Source: Megalonaias nervosa | Taxonomy: Eukaryota > Mollusca > Bivalvia > Unionida > Unionidae | DNA length: 64,000 nucleotides | Direction of reading: 5' to 3' | Assembly (NCBI GenBank): GCA_016617855.1 | Contig: JAECUM010001101.1 | Location: 1-64,000, forward strand | In this document: one piece after another, positions 1-8,849 of the stretch | How positions within the stretch are numbered: position 1 is the first letter of the stretch | How the letters are laid out: each line of letters opens with the position of its first letter | Notes under the pieces: generated by a model | The model's database searches: none | What the model was told of the DNA's origin: nothing | Seen by the model: the letters and a program-made list of their open reading frames with translations, nothing else | Made by a program: the position numbers and the translations under genes

Positions 1-4
1 ATCG

Positions 5-8
<4 letters not shown>

Positions 9-42
<34 letters not shown>
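9..42. repeat. (TA)n microsatellite
   Basis: Uninterrupted TA dinucleotides next to the inverted repeat that follows. Unstable in length; no gene. Confidence 0.97.
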
Positions 43-46
<4 letters not shown>

Positions 47-48
47 AT

Positions 49-194
49 ATGTATAGTATGTACGCTGTATCGATGATATACCACGAGGTGTATAAATTTT
101 TCATTAAAAGGAAACGAAGCTTGCTGAGTTTCCTTTTAATGAAAAATTTATACAACGAGTGGTATATCATTGATACAGCGTACATACTGTACAT
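49..194. mobile_element. Fold-back (hairpin) MITE-like inverted repeat
   Basis: Two arms of about 66 bases are near-perfect reverse complements around a short centre near 115-126 (gaagcttgctga). The outer ends read atgtatagtatg and catactgtacat. The two ORFs that can be read in it on opposite strands are nearly the same peptide because of the symmetry, so they are not genes. It sits between AT-rich repeats, so a TA target duplication cannot be separated from the surroundings. Best read as a non-autonomous hairpin DNA transposon; family unknown. Confidence 0.75.
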
Positions 195-650
195 ATATTT
201 CATTTATATCACATACAAATACATATATTTGTCCTTTGAACGGAGTTCAGATTTACTACAGGCAGCCATGTATTGACCTTGTGAATGAACTCCTCACATC
301 CCCGAAGGTGTCCGCTACAAAATGTAGTTCTATGCCTTTAGTGGCTATTTACAATCACCTCCGCATATTGATAAGTTGATTGTTTTCTTTTCTTGGTTTC
401 TATTTTTCTCCACATTGATTAAATCAATATAATACCCACTTATGATTTAAACATGAAAGATGGTTTTAATGATAAAAGTAGAGCAGTAGCAACACTTCGA
501 TAGTTAAGCTATTCAGATACCGGCGCATGGAAATTAATGTAGAATAGAAACTAAGACAACTGAAGAACCAACAAGAGGTAATTAAAATATTTTAATATAT
601 TTACAGTTGATCTAAGTCATTATTCTGCTTTAGCAACAGTACAACCGACC

Positions 651-656
<6 letters not shown>

Positions 657-699
<43 letters not shown>

Positions 700-765
700 G
701 GTTTGACTTTAAAACTCTGTCTGTCTGTCTGTCTATCTGTCTCTGTCTCTGTCTCTCTCTCTCAT
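657..765. repeat. (CT)n and CTGT-rich microsatellite
   Basis: (CT)n from about 657 to 693, then CTGT/CTCTGT-rich sequence to about 765. Confidence 0.95.
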
Positions 766-889
766 CCTTTGGTTTGCTTGACTTAACTTTTACCATCATT
801 CATAAGTCCAGAGATATCGTGCGATGACAAACGAAAATCCTGTACTTTTGCCATTTCATAGATTTTAGCCCGTATCCTGCTACGATGGT

Positions 890-891
<2 letters not shown>

Positions 892-944
<53 letters not shown>
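892..944. repeat. (GA)n microsatellite
   Basis: Pure GA dinucleotides; followed by a 15-base direct duplication (ggcctttggacattt, 945-976). Confidence 0.96.
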
Positions 945-946
<2 letters not shown>

Positions 947-1576
947 CCTTTGGACATTTTGGCCTTTGGACATTTTCATATTTAAATAATAATAATCGAT
1001 TTTTTAGAACATTATGGTATGTTTAAGAAAAAACAACAAAACCTAACATTAAATATATCACAGTATGTGTACCACGTATCCGAGGAATTTACTGGTGTGC
1101 AACTTTGTATCATTGATAAACACTCTAGATAAATCCCAAGGAAAGTGCACACGTATCGTTATGACGAATCATATTCTTGTAGGTTACTTGGTGTAATTTC
1201 TATTTCAAGGTTTTAATCCAGCCCAAATAATTCCTTTACTCTCTCATTTCACATTTCGGCGCAGTTTGTCCGTTATGCATGAGAGGAGAGGGGAGAACAG
1301 AAAGCAGAAAGGATTGTGATGAAAATGTGTACCATATTAAATTCATTTAGAAAACGGGGATTATTAATACTTTTCATCGTTATTTTCATACGTCACTAGT
1401 GACTAATGTGTGGAGATTGAACATTGATCTAGAATCAACTGCAGACGCTCGCGAGAATGTTTATATATGCGTATTATTGCGCCATGGGCGGATCACAATT
1501 GGATATACCAATAGTATTGGTATATCAAATTGCTTTATACCAACACTTTAAATGCATGTTATTTTTTAATGTATGT

Positions 1577-1577
<1 letters not shown>

Positions 1578-1668
<91 letters not shown>
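1578..1668. repeat. (TA)n microsatellite
   Basis: About 45 TA units. The ORF through it is only an Ile-Tyr run. Confidence 0.97.
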
Positions 1669-1669
<1 letters not shown>

Positions 1670-2842
1670 GAGTTTATAGGTGCCAGTGTTTACGTCTGAA
1701 AAATCACAATGCGTGATATGTTCGCTGATTTGTTAGAAGTCAGGATATCATGTGATTTAAAACGATGTTTGAACATACACTTTAATTATGATGGCTAGAT
1801 ACTTAATATCACAAAGAAATAGGAAAAAAAAAAAGAACCAAGAACTTATGAATTAGACAAAAATAACTTGAGATATTGATTATTTGGCAACCTGAATGTT
1901 AGTGAACACTTGAATTCATGACGCATGCAGCAGAAGGAAAACGTACCGGAAATACAGATGGCTCCGAGGGATTATAACATTCTCCATTAAACACGATCGA
2001 AGGGATGAACACGGATCACGAGATATTTACAACCATTTTCCTTTTTCACTATTATAAGAAGATGCCAATATCCATCAAAATAAATACAATCTGGAACAAA
2101 TATTTTAAGTCTTTTGCATCTCCAATAGAGAATTTATTTTAAACAAATACAATGTTTTGCGAAAATATTGAAGAAATTTCCGTTTATAAGAACTTTTTAC
2201 TGAAATGATGTATTGTTTGAAGAACTTAACAGAAGCTGTGAAACAATATCAAGGGGGATAATCATAATCTAATAATTCATTCTTAAACTTAGAATTATAT
2301 TGGTCCGACTGATCTTTTAAGGCCAAAAAGTGCCTATTATTATAAATGCAAACTTTTCTTGGTATTCCTTTACATAGCTTTGACAAAGGGTATTCAAAGA
2401 AAGCTGTCTATTATTAGAAACACAAGCTATTATTAGTAAAGGCGAGACAGTATGTCATAAGCTTGGAGTGGTCCGTCCAAGTCCAATATATAAATGATCT
2501 ATCCATGAATTAAGTTATATTGTCTTTCTATTCAGTACATTTTTACACAATCCTCTGTCGAGTATTAATTAAACCGGATACATCAGTGTGTTTTTATTCA
2601 ATCCTTTGTCGAATTAAGCTGGAGACAAGCACATAACTTACTACAAGTAGATGCATTTTAGAGGATCTTAAAAGTATTCCCCCTCCCCCGTCTCTCCAAC
2701 CAAGAAACTGGGTTTTTTTGGGGTGGGGTGGGGTGGTGGATGGATGGAGGAGATGATAAGTAACGATATTGATCCCTTTCAGTGCTTTGTGACGAGAAGA
2801 TTTGCGGGACATTGTCTCTTCTTGTGTCCAAAGGGTTTTGTG

Positions 2843-3108
2843 AGTAGTGAAGGGGGGCGATATAATGTCAATGGGAAAATACATTACAGTAGCGTCAAGG
2901 GAATGTTGGGTTTTGTGTAGGAACAATAGGAATGGAATGGGTAGGGTGACGTCACGGTACTGGCAACAATGTTGCAAGTGGCTGACCTGAATACGTGCGG
3001 CTACCCTAGGTAGGGACAAATACAAAGACATAGAAACATGGTTAGAGACAGAGACCTATACAACACAACCATAGATTGATGAACATCAATCTATCATACC
3101 TAAATTAT
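2843..3108 (+). repeat. Polinton left terminal inverted repeat
   Basis: Matches the reverse complement of 28404-28761. The outer 22 bases are identical; then the left copy lacks about 90 bases that hold two extra copies of an iteron present on the right. It contains one intact iteron (gcgtcaaggga near 2890) and a degraded one near 2868. Near the inner edge (about 3071-3096) is a perfect palindrome, ATAGATTGATG / CATCAATCTAT around AA. In protein-primed replication the origin lies at such termini (family knowledge). Confidence 0.95.
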
Positions 3109-3206
3109 GCAATCTATTAAATTCTGTATGATTCCTTTCTTCTTCTTCTTTTCCTTCTCTGTCATCCAGTCAGGATGTCCCATAGATCTAATTTTGTCTT
3201 ATACTT

Positions 3207-3671
3207 TCAACCAGTTGTTGTTAAGTCTTTCAAACTCTTCTTTTTCTTTCTGTTTTCCTTCTCCTTTCTCTCTTTTGTCCATGTCTCTTTTATTTTCTTT
3301 ACCTCTTCTTCCATTACCTATCTCATCATGTCTTCAGCTTTCTTTAATTTCTCTAATCCCCACATGACAAAAGACCACTCGGTGAAACTGGCTATGTCTT
3401 GCAAAAAATACCTCACTTGGATGACATTATCAAGGGCCTCCTTCAATGTCCCCACTCTCACATATTTAGGATGGATCAAGCCTCTTAATTTCTCTACTTG
3501 CTCCTCTATCATGCCTAGCACTAGATCCCTAGCTACTTACAGGCTGATGACTTGACTGGTCACAAAGTCTTTCGTAACTGGATATCTCCATTCTTTTTCA
3601 AGTCTTTCCACCACATAGGCTGCATCAACCATCCAGTACCAACTGTGTTTCAATTCGTTCAACAAATCCAT
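3207..3671 (-). pseudogene. Left-arm coiled-coil gene C (family A/B/C), two in-frame stops
   Basis: A single frame of 155 codons runs from an ATG at 3671 to a TGA at 3207, broken by TAA after about residue 44 and TAG at 3318-3320. It reads as helical segments (EEQVEKLRGLI, TLKEALDNVIQ) followed by a strongly charged Lys/Glu tail (EEEVKKIKETWTKERKEK). Genes A and B have the same layout: a short helical N-terminus and a charged tail. The leader carries the shared CAGTCTGGCTACCCA motif and the palindrome GTTGACTAGTCAAC. No domain recognised. Expressed from the outermost position of the left arm towards the TIR. Function unknown; a DNA- or core-associated coiled coil is only a guess. Confidence 0.55.
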
Positions 3672-3750
3672 GTTGTGTTGACTAGTCAACGCTGGGTAGC
3701 CAGACTGAATGAATGAATGAATGAATAAAGTATTATAGTCGCTTACGTAT
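3672..3750 (-). promoter_or_regulatory. Core promoter of gene C (TATA-like + TCAGTC initiator)
   Basis: On the minus strand TATAATAC precedes a (CATT)n run and TTCAGTCTGGCTACCC. The TCAGTC block is shared with genes A, B and E and resembles a metazoan initiator. GTTGACTAGTCAAC is a perfect palindrome between initiator and ATG. Confidence 0.55.
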
Positions 3751-3780
3751 ACAAGTACTTTTGCGACTCGTTAACTCGTT

Positions 3781-3866
3781 AACTCCTGAGTGTCAGGAGT
3801 TTTAATTGGTCGGGGTTGTAGGAATGGTGCCACTACAACCCCGCTTTAATGTGCGATGGTCGCTCT
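3781..3866. ncRNA. Structured element, copy 1 (three hairpins, conserved loop)
   Basis: Three hairpins in a row: AACTCCTGA/TCAGGAGTT (3781-3801); an 11-bp perfect stem CGGGGTTGTAG/CTACAACCCCG (3811-3843) with loop GAATGGTGCCA; and GCGA/TCGC just after it. The middle hairpin recurs at 8890-8922 with the same loop and a stem altered by five compensatory pairs, and more weakly at 5362-5389. Whether it acts as RNA, and from which strand, cannot be told from sequence alone. Confidence 0.6.
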
Positions 3867-4291
3867 TCTAACTTAAACGTCTGGTAGAGGAAAAGGGAGG
3901 AAAGGGACCCGGGGAGAGGGGTGCACGCCGACGCCCTTGAAACGCCAGGTCGCACTTAATAGATCAAATGCAGTCCAGTTGTACTAATGGACAGGCCCTA
4001 TTACCAATACCGTATACGCCACCTGTGCAATTAGTGAGGTTCTAAAGTAGTTATATAAAATTTTCCTATCTCCTAACTGTCGAATTTAATATAGTACCAT
4101 AGTGTACATAGTTTTAGTCCCTATTAATTTGGTATTATAAATGTCAAAGTGACTGTAACTGTTTTGTGTCAATGTTAGGAATAAGATTGTATTTTTGAAT
4201 GGCACTCAAAGGATCGAATCAGGTGTAATGGTTTAATCGAACTGGGACTCCAAGCCAAAATGAAATCCCTTAGTACTAAGTAGGCAATTTG
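3867..4291. other. Intergenic stretch with no gene seen
   Basis: Purine-rich tract near 3890-3925, then AT-rich sequence. A few pieces (ggccctatta, gccacc) recall the structured array units at 5.9 and 9.3 kb but are too degraded to align by eye. Confidence 0.5.
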
Positions 4292-4307
4292 AACCCTAGA
4301 AAGGGCT
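4292..4307 (-). terminator. Degenerate histone-type 3' stem-loop of gene E
   Basis: On the minus strand AGCCCTTTCTAGGGTT: a 6-bp stem with 4-base loop, 12 bases beyond the stop of gene E. Same geometry as the better copies at 7471, 8345, 27087 and 28253, but one G-T pair and a loop that does not match the histone consensus. Confidence 0.45.
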
Positions 4308-4318
4308 GTTATGGCATG

Positions 4319-5176
4319 TTAGTCGAAGGTTCCGTGGCGGTCTTCTCTGTCTCTAATTTCCTCCGCCGTTCGTGTGTCTTTCCTGGTCTGTTTCGGGAAT
4401 GCCTTGTACCCATGCACTTGACAGAAGTATGTAGCAGCTTCTACTAGACTGTGCATAGGATAATGTTGGTAGGCTTCTCGGTAGTACTGGGAAAGGATCC
4501 TTGCCCCAAAATGCCATTGCGCAGGTCTTAGCTTGTAGGTATCTAGTGTTCTCCATGCAAGGTATTTGACAGCGTTGATGAAGTGACCTGCTTTTTTCAT
4601 ATCATCCAGCGCTGTTTCTATTTCCATGGTTCTGAACGCTTCCCTGTTTGGGTCAGATTCCTCTTCCTTTTCCTCCCTTACTGCCTCTGTCCCTAAATTG
4701 TCTGTTTCTTCGTCGTCACTATTATCATTTGACGAAGACATTTCTAGGTCTGCCTCAACTGTGTCAGCGGTTGGAGACCCACGATTTACCTTCTGCCATT
4801 TAGATGTTGTTTTCTTTGGAGTTTGGGCTGCTATGCTCGCAAAAGTCTCATGTTTCTGTTGTTTTTGTTTTATCGGAGCGGGGTCCGGAGATGCCTGGGC
4901 AGTTTCAACCATTAGCTGGGCCCCTTGTATCTCATTGTTTGGCTCGGTCGACTGCTGAGGTTTGTTTACTTCTTGGGTCGATTTAGGCGGGCTGCTCTCA
5001 GACTGGGTCTGCATAATATGCTCCCTCTGTCGGGCATTTCTTCTCCCTTGTCGACTCAAGGCCCTTTTTCTAACTGCTTCTTTTTCCTCCCAAACTAAAA
5101 GTAAAGTTGTTCTCTTTTGTTGAGCTCTTAGACTCCAGCCGGTGGCGCTATTAAGGCCAAGTCCTTTAATCGCACT
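4319..5176 (-). CDS. Left-arm gene E, unknown protein with disordered N-terminus
   Basis: The frame is open from after a TAG at 5177-5179 to the stop at 4319, 286 codons, with no internal stop, so it is the most intact large gene of the left arm. No ATG lies in its first 115 bases (a TTG at 5059 is not a likely start), so translation must begin at a spliced upstream exon (a cacccag acceptor-like site lies near 5183) or the start has been lost. It is rich in Gln, Ser and Pro, then acidic (SSSNDNSDDEETDNLG), and ends in a compact region with aromatic and Cys residues (YFCQVHGYKAFPKQTRKD). I recognise no family. A degenerate histone-like stem-loop follows. Confidence 0.6.
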   Translation of the reverse strand, partial: SAIKGLGLNSATGWSLRAQQKRTTLLLVWEEKEAVRKRALSRQGRRNARQREHIMQTQSESSPPKSTQEVNKPQQSTEPNNEIQGAQLMVETAQASPDPAPIKQKQQKHETFASIAAQTPKKTTSKWQKVNRGSPTADTVEADLEMSSSNDNSDDEETDNLGTEAVREEKEEESDPNREAFRTMEIETALDDMKKAGHFINAVKYLAWRTLDTYKLRPAQWHFGARILSQYYREAYQHYPMHSLVEAATYFCQVHGYKAFPKQTRKDTRTAEEIRDREDRHGTFD

Positions 5177-5254
5177 CTACGCCTGGGTGGGAATTAGTGT
5201 TTCCATCGCTAGCTCCATCGATAGTGCTCTTCGCTGCTCTCTTCGCTGTGTGAA

Positions 5255-5275
5255 TGAATGAAGCCAGACTGTTAG
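5255..5275 (-). promoter_or_regulatory. TCAGTC-type initiator block upstream of gene E
   Basis: Minus strand AACAGTCTGGCTTCATTC matches the CAGTCTGGC block found before genes A, B and C. No clear TATA box upstream of this copy. Confidence 0.4.
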
Positions 5276-5305
5276 TTAGTTACAGTTGGATTTAGGTGGT
5301 GTGCG

Positions 5306-5568
5306 CCCATTCAGGCATGTACCACTGGTTTATGACAGCACGGCGGCCTGAAATATATCCCGGGGAAAGGAATTAGAGCCACTTTCCCCAGGCATTTATG
5401 CACTCAAGGAGTGCTGATAATTCGCCTTCAGGTCGCGGACCTATAGGTTCCAAGCGACCTGACTGAAAGGCAGGCATGAGTGGGAAATGTACCCAACACG
5501 TACTCATGCTTTCAGTCTGCTTATACCAAATTGTGTGATGAGTGGGAGTAGTCACATCACGCACTCAT
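5306..5568. ncRNA. Structured element, copy 3 (multi-hairpin)
   Basis: Hairpins in order: ATTCAGGC/GCCTGAAT-like around a long loop; GGGGAAAG/CTTTCCCC (5362-5389) with loop GAATTAGAGCCA; GCACT/AGTGC followed by TGATA; AGGTCGC/GCGACCT; GCATGAGT/ACTCATGC (5474-5509), extended by CTGAAAG/CTTTCAG; ATGAGTG/CACTCAT (5538-5568). Order, loops and linkers parallel copy 2 at 8850-9022, while stem sequences differ. Confidence 0.6.
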
Positions 5569-5892
5569 ATATTTCATCAGTGTGTGGTTTTGGTTAGTAT
5601 AAAATGTATGCGCGCATTCCACGCTGCCAATTGGATGTCTGGCAGAGGAGAAGGAGGATGTAGGTCGGCAAGGCAGGCGTAGGTCCACCGGAAGGCAGTC
5701 GTGACTCCAGGGTGTTGGTCTATTATTTGCGTCAGGCAAGAATTTTGAATTTTGAAGGTAAATGTATTGATTTGGCCGAAAAGGTCTAAAAATATTATTA
5801 TGTATTTTGGAAAAAACTCTGTGCTGTTTTGGAGTAGTTAGGATGAGAGAGGACCTCAGACTACAGCCATTAGTATTCTTATTTGTTTTTAT

Positions 5893-6222
5893 TTGTCACT
5901 TTGTGTGACTGGCCCTGATGGTCTTGGGCTTAGACCACCTTATATGAGCTATTAGTTTTGGGGTCTTATATATCATACTATATTATTTATGGGGCCTATC
6001 GGTCTTGTGTTTGGTAGCATATAATTTTGGGACCGAATGCCTGCTTGGAGTTGTTGTTATTTGCCGCCTTGTGCAGAGGGGCCTGATGGTAATAGGGTTT
6101 TTGACCACCTTATATGTGTCTATTTGGGGCCCTATTGTTGCTTCTAGTTTGGGTTATTGTTGGCACTTTGAGCGGCGGGCCCTGATGATCCTGGTGTTCG
6201 GACCACCTTATAATGACTAAGT
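5893..6222. repeat. Structured repeat array I (three units)
   Basis: Units of about 80-150 bases. Unit 1: hairpin GTCAC/GTGAC (5895-5909), then ctggccctgatggt, hairpin TGGTCT/AGACCA (5919-5937), then CACCTTATA. Units 2 and 3 begin near 6062 and 6150 (ggcctgatggt...gaccaccttata; gccctgatgatcc...ggaccaccttata). The same layout with different stem bases recurs in array II. No coding capacity. Confidence 0.65.
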
Positions 6223-6623
6223 ATTGGGGTCACTATGTACACATATTTGAATGACTGTCGTCTTTGGTTGAGTAGAGTAGGTTTGTTAGATTAGTAGATA
6301 GGGTTAGCTTGAGTAGAGTGGGGGGGGGGAGGGGGGAAAGGAGAATTTTGTTATTTCTATATTTTTATAAAGATAGATAATTGATTGCAGATTGTTGATT
6401 TCGTTTTATGTGGTGTAGGTTAGGTGTTTTTAGTGGTGAGGTGTTTTTCTCGTGGTGGTTTCCATTTTGTAGGTATTTTGGTTTTAAACTTGGTTCTGAT
6501 GTTACTCTATACCTGGGCTTTGTTTAGAATGGTGGTGGATGTTGTTTATTTAGTTAATTAGTTAATTAATAACGTTTGGTTGGTGACTTTTACCATTACT
6601 TGTACCTTAGTTTTTTGGAGTGA
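6223..6623. other. GT-rich intergenic sequence
   Basis: Long G-runs near 6322-6342 and T/G-rich sequence; no ORF of note, no RNA gene recognised. Confidence 0.6.
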
Positions 6624-6745
6624 AATGGTGGCGACCCTGCGCGTGTCTGATGTCTCTGTTGAATAATCGGCTCCCGGATTGACATATCAGAGACACCCGC
6701 CCACATCAGGTCGGCTAATCACTTATTATTTATGTTAGTTTATTT
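6624..6745. repeat. Left-arm duplicated unit, copy 1
   Basis: About 120 bases repeated at 6889-7018. It contains a stem TGTCTCTG/CAGAGACA (6651-6695) and the shared downstream string ggctaatc...gttattta-like. Confidence 0.7.
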
Positions 6746-6888
6746 AGGGTTTTTAAAAATTTAGATTTTATTTGCGGTCTCTGCTTCCTTGATGTGTGTT
6801 TTTGAATTGCATGTAGCCAAGTACTTTATTTCATCTAGTTATTTGTGAGTCATTATTCTATATTTTTTATATTTATTGTTAAGGGGGG

Positions 6889-7018
6889 GTGGGTGGCGGT
6901 TCTGCGTGTGACAGATGTCTCTGCTGAATAATCAGGTCCCGAGCTGACATACCAGAGACATCCGCCCGCAACAGGTTGGCTAATCCCTGTTATTTATTTC
7001 AGTTTTGTTTAAGGTTTT
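6889..7018. repeat. Left-arm duplicated unit, copy 2
   Basis: Second copy of the unit at 6624. The stem TGTCTCTG/CAGAGACA (6916-6960) is kept while the loop and flanks have diverged by several substitutions. Each unit starts ggtggc and ends in an AT-rich gttattta...gttt tail. Confidence 0.7.
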
Positions 7019-7097
7019 GAGTTATTTAGACTTTATTGGTGAGCCCTGCTTCGTTAATAAATTTTATGATATTTGTGTATGTGGTTATGATGTTTGG

Positions 7098-7165
7098 GAA
7101 GCTAGACTGACGACCGCTCCGCATTATATACGTGAAGCACGGACGTGAAGGAAAACATCCCTTAC
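7098..7165 (-). promoter_or_regulatory. Promoter module D (orphan)
   Basis: Minus strand: GATGTTTTCCTTCACGTCC, then GCTTCACGTATATAATGC and, about 20 bases on, CGTCAGTCTAGC. It is a close copy of the module before gene A. No protein gene follows in its direction; what lies downstream is the duplicated structured unit at 6889-7018, so it may drive a non-coding transcript or be a leftover of a lost gene. Confidence 0.6.
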
Positions 7166-7344
7166 ACTCACTTCACATATTATATACTATCCACACAGAC
7201 GGGAAGAGAAGAAAAAACACACACCATATCTACTATCCACACAAATGAACACGAACGCATAAAACACGCACTCTACTATCCACACGGACGGGAAGAGAAG
7301 AAAAAATACACCATATCTACTATCCACACAAACGTACGCGAATT

Positions 7345-7348
<4 letters not shown>

Positions 7349-7381
<33 letters not shown>
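7349..7381. repeat. (CA)n microsatellite
   Basis: Simple CA run between promoter module D and gene A; the preceding 150 bases hold an approximate duplication (ctatccacac...gggaagagaagaaaa at about 7187 and 7273). Confidence 0.95.
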
Positions 7382-7382
<1 letters not shown>

Positions 7383-7470
7383 ACTAAAGGAGTGAGTGTT
7401 TATAGTCGCACTACTACACATTCACACAAATTGGCAACTTGAATAGTGTCTCTTTTCTAGAGATCTGGTT

Positions 7471-7486
7471 AGCCCTGAAAAGGGAT
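7471..7486 (-). terminator. Histone-type 3' stem-loop with downstream element, gene A
   Basis: Minus strand ATCCCTTTTCAGGGCT: CCCT/AGGG with the canonical TTTC loop, followed by AACCA. About 15 bases further is TCTAGAAAAGAGAC, the purine-rich element expected where U7 snRNA pairs in histone pre-mRNA. It lies about 30 bases beyond the stop of gene A. Gene B has the same pair of elements. Confidence 0.7.
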
Positions 7487-7515
7487 GTTTTTTCTAAAAC
7501 TCCAATTGCACCTGG

Positions 7516-8003
7516 TTAATGCTGGCACCTCCCAGGTCGGGCACCACACACGCATCTCCTACTCCAATCTTGCTCCCAATTCAGTGTTGTTCTTGGGAGT
7601 GCAGAGGGGGTTTGAATTGCTTCACTATCCCAATCTTCCGTCTCTGGGATAGTGAATGCTTCCCTCCTTCTCCTATACCACACCCGTGGATGATGAAGTT
7701 GTGGTGCTGGTAGTGGCTGTGGTACTAATAGAGGTTGTGGTGCTGGTAGTGGCTGTGGTGCTGGTTGTCGTGCTGGTACTGGCTGTGGAGGTGTCCTCAT
7801 CTCAGGTTTCACATTACACACATGACTTAGCATGAGGTGAGACAGGATCCTTTCCTCTTCTCTTTCTTCTTTTTCTTCTTCTCTTCCTCCTCTTTTATGC
7901 TGGCTTCCTCCTGTATTGTCTCCATAGCCAGCTCATCTATAATGCGCCTGGCATATTCCAGGTGCACTTGGAGTTCTAAAAGCTTGGCAATTCTGTTACT
8001 CAT
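7516..8003 (-). CDS. Left-arm coiled-coil gene A, two overlapping frames
   Basis: The first frame runs from an ATG at 8003 to TAA at 7827: a helical start (NRIAKLLELQVHLEYARRII) and a Glu/Lys tail (EEEEKKKKKKEKRK). A second frame of 105 codons begins at the ATG 7831-7833, overlapping the first stop (ATGCTAA). It is Pro-rich with repeated PQPxPAP units and ends in a segment with RRRREAFTIPETEDWD. The two may be one gene split by a frameshift, or two overlapping genes translated by re-initiation. N-terminus resembles gene B (both xSRxAKLxE). Promoter module A lies upstream; a histone-like stem-loop follows. Function unknown. Confidence 0.55.
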
Positions 8004-8011
8004 CTTCAATG

Positions 8012-8093
8012 TTGATATGTCAACGATGGGTAGTCAGACTGACGATCGCTGAGCTTTATATACTTGAAGCAAGGACGTGTAGGAAAACATCCG
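8012..8093 (-). promoter_or_regulatory. Promoter module A (upstream block, TATA box, initiator, palindrome)
   Basis: Minus strand order: GGATGTTTTCCTACACGTCC, GCTTCAAGTATATAAAGC, then CGTCAGTCTGACTACCCA about 20 bases after the TATA box, then GTTGACATATCAAC before the ATG of gene A. Three copies of this module exist in the element (7098, here, 10985). Confidence 0.75.
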
Positions 8094-8344
8094 CTGACAC
8101 AAAACGGACTATATCACCATAACCATCATATGGAATGCACGGACCTAAAAGAAACACTCACGTTGACTTTTTACTTACTAACACAGACATACACTATCGG
8201 ACAAGACAGAGAAACGAAGTGTGGATTTTTTTTGACAAAAGAAACGAAGTGCTTGCAGACACACTTCTATTTTGTTAACATAAAAAACACACAATTTTTT
8301 TTTTTGACAATTGAATTAGTATGTCTTTTCTAGAGTATTGGGGT

Positions 8345-8360
8345 AGCCCTGAGAAGGGCT
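8345..8360 (-). terminator. Histone-type 3' stem-loop with downstream element, gene B
   Basis: Minus strand AGCCCTTCTCAGGGCT, a perfect 6-bp stem with a 4-base loop that fits the histone consensus, followed by ACCCC. TCTAGAAAAGACA lies about 16 bases further, matching the element after gene A. Confidence 0.75.
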
Positions 8361-8365
8361 GTTGT

Positions 8366-8760
8366 GTTGACGGGGAGTGATGGCAATCTTTTGCTGTCTA
8401 AGATTGCGTCCCCGTCTGGCGGCAGGTTTTCCTACAGGATACGCTCTGCTTTTGCGGAAAGAGAAGGAGAACTCCTTGGTGTCTACTCGGCAGTCGACAA
8501 AACCTCTGTCTCGTTCCTGCTGCTGCTGCTGCTACTGTTGCTATTCTCTTTGTTGCTTCAAAAGTCTGTACTTCTCTGTCCACTCTTCTTGCTCTTTCTT
8601 GATTTCTTCTCTGAAGAGTTCTTCTATCAGGTCTTTGGTTACTTTTAACATCTTGACAATCTCTATCTCTTCAGGCTTTGGTATCAGGTTTTGCCTGACA
8701 CGATGTAAATTCACGTAAGCTTCGTTCAGCTTCGTTCAGCTTGGCTAGTCTTGAAGGCAT
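8366..8760 (-). pseudogene. Left-arm coiled-coil gene B, frameshifted
   Basis: ATG at 8760, N-terminus PSRLAKLNEA as in gene A. A 10-base tandem duplication (cttcgttcag twice, 8719-8738) shifts the frame; beyond it the frame continues as helical, charged protein (VKMLKVTKDLIEELFREEI) to TAG at 8541, then a second TAG, a Gln run and a basic tail (ARRGRNLRQQK). Removing ten bases would rejoin the frame, so the duplication looks like the disabling event. The frame shows no stop before the stem-loop at 8345. No known domain. Confidence 0.5.
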
Positions 8761-8761
8761 G

Positions 8762-8800
8762 TTCATAGGTGGACGAGTCAACCATGGATGGCCAGACTGC
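8762..8800 (-). promoter_or_regulatory. Initiator block upstream of gene B
   Basis: Minus strand GCAGTCTGGCCATCCATGG then GTTGACTCGTCCAC, the diverged form of the initiator plus palindrome seen at genes A and C. TATA box poor (TTAAGTAAA). Confidence 0.5.
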
Positions 8801-8849
8801 TTCTTTACTTAATTTGGATTAAGATCGCTTTCGCCAACTTGGGCATGTG

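Larger units (their letters stand above)
195..2842. other. Non-coding left flank
   Basis: No convincing coding region. It holds microsatellites, a short palindrome at 1502-1526 and a short direct repeat near 2544-2620 (aatcctctgtcga / aatcctttgtcga). The last six bases (2837-2842, TTTGTG) are the left copy of the Polinton target duplication. Confidence 0.7.

Noticed and set aside
6..203. Opposed 65-75 codon ORFs at the left edge
   Set aside because: The two peptides are mirror readings of one inverted repeat.
4319..5059. Start of gene E at the TTG at 5059
   Set aside because: Not an ATG, and the frame stays open and coding-like for another 115 bases upstream.
7145..7387. ORFs through the CA repeat (both strands)
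   Set aside because: Their ends are His-Thr or Cys-Val runs from the microsatellite, and the rest is an internal duplication.
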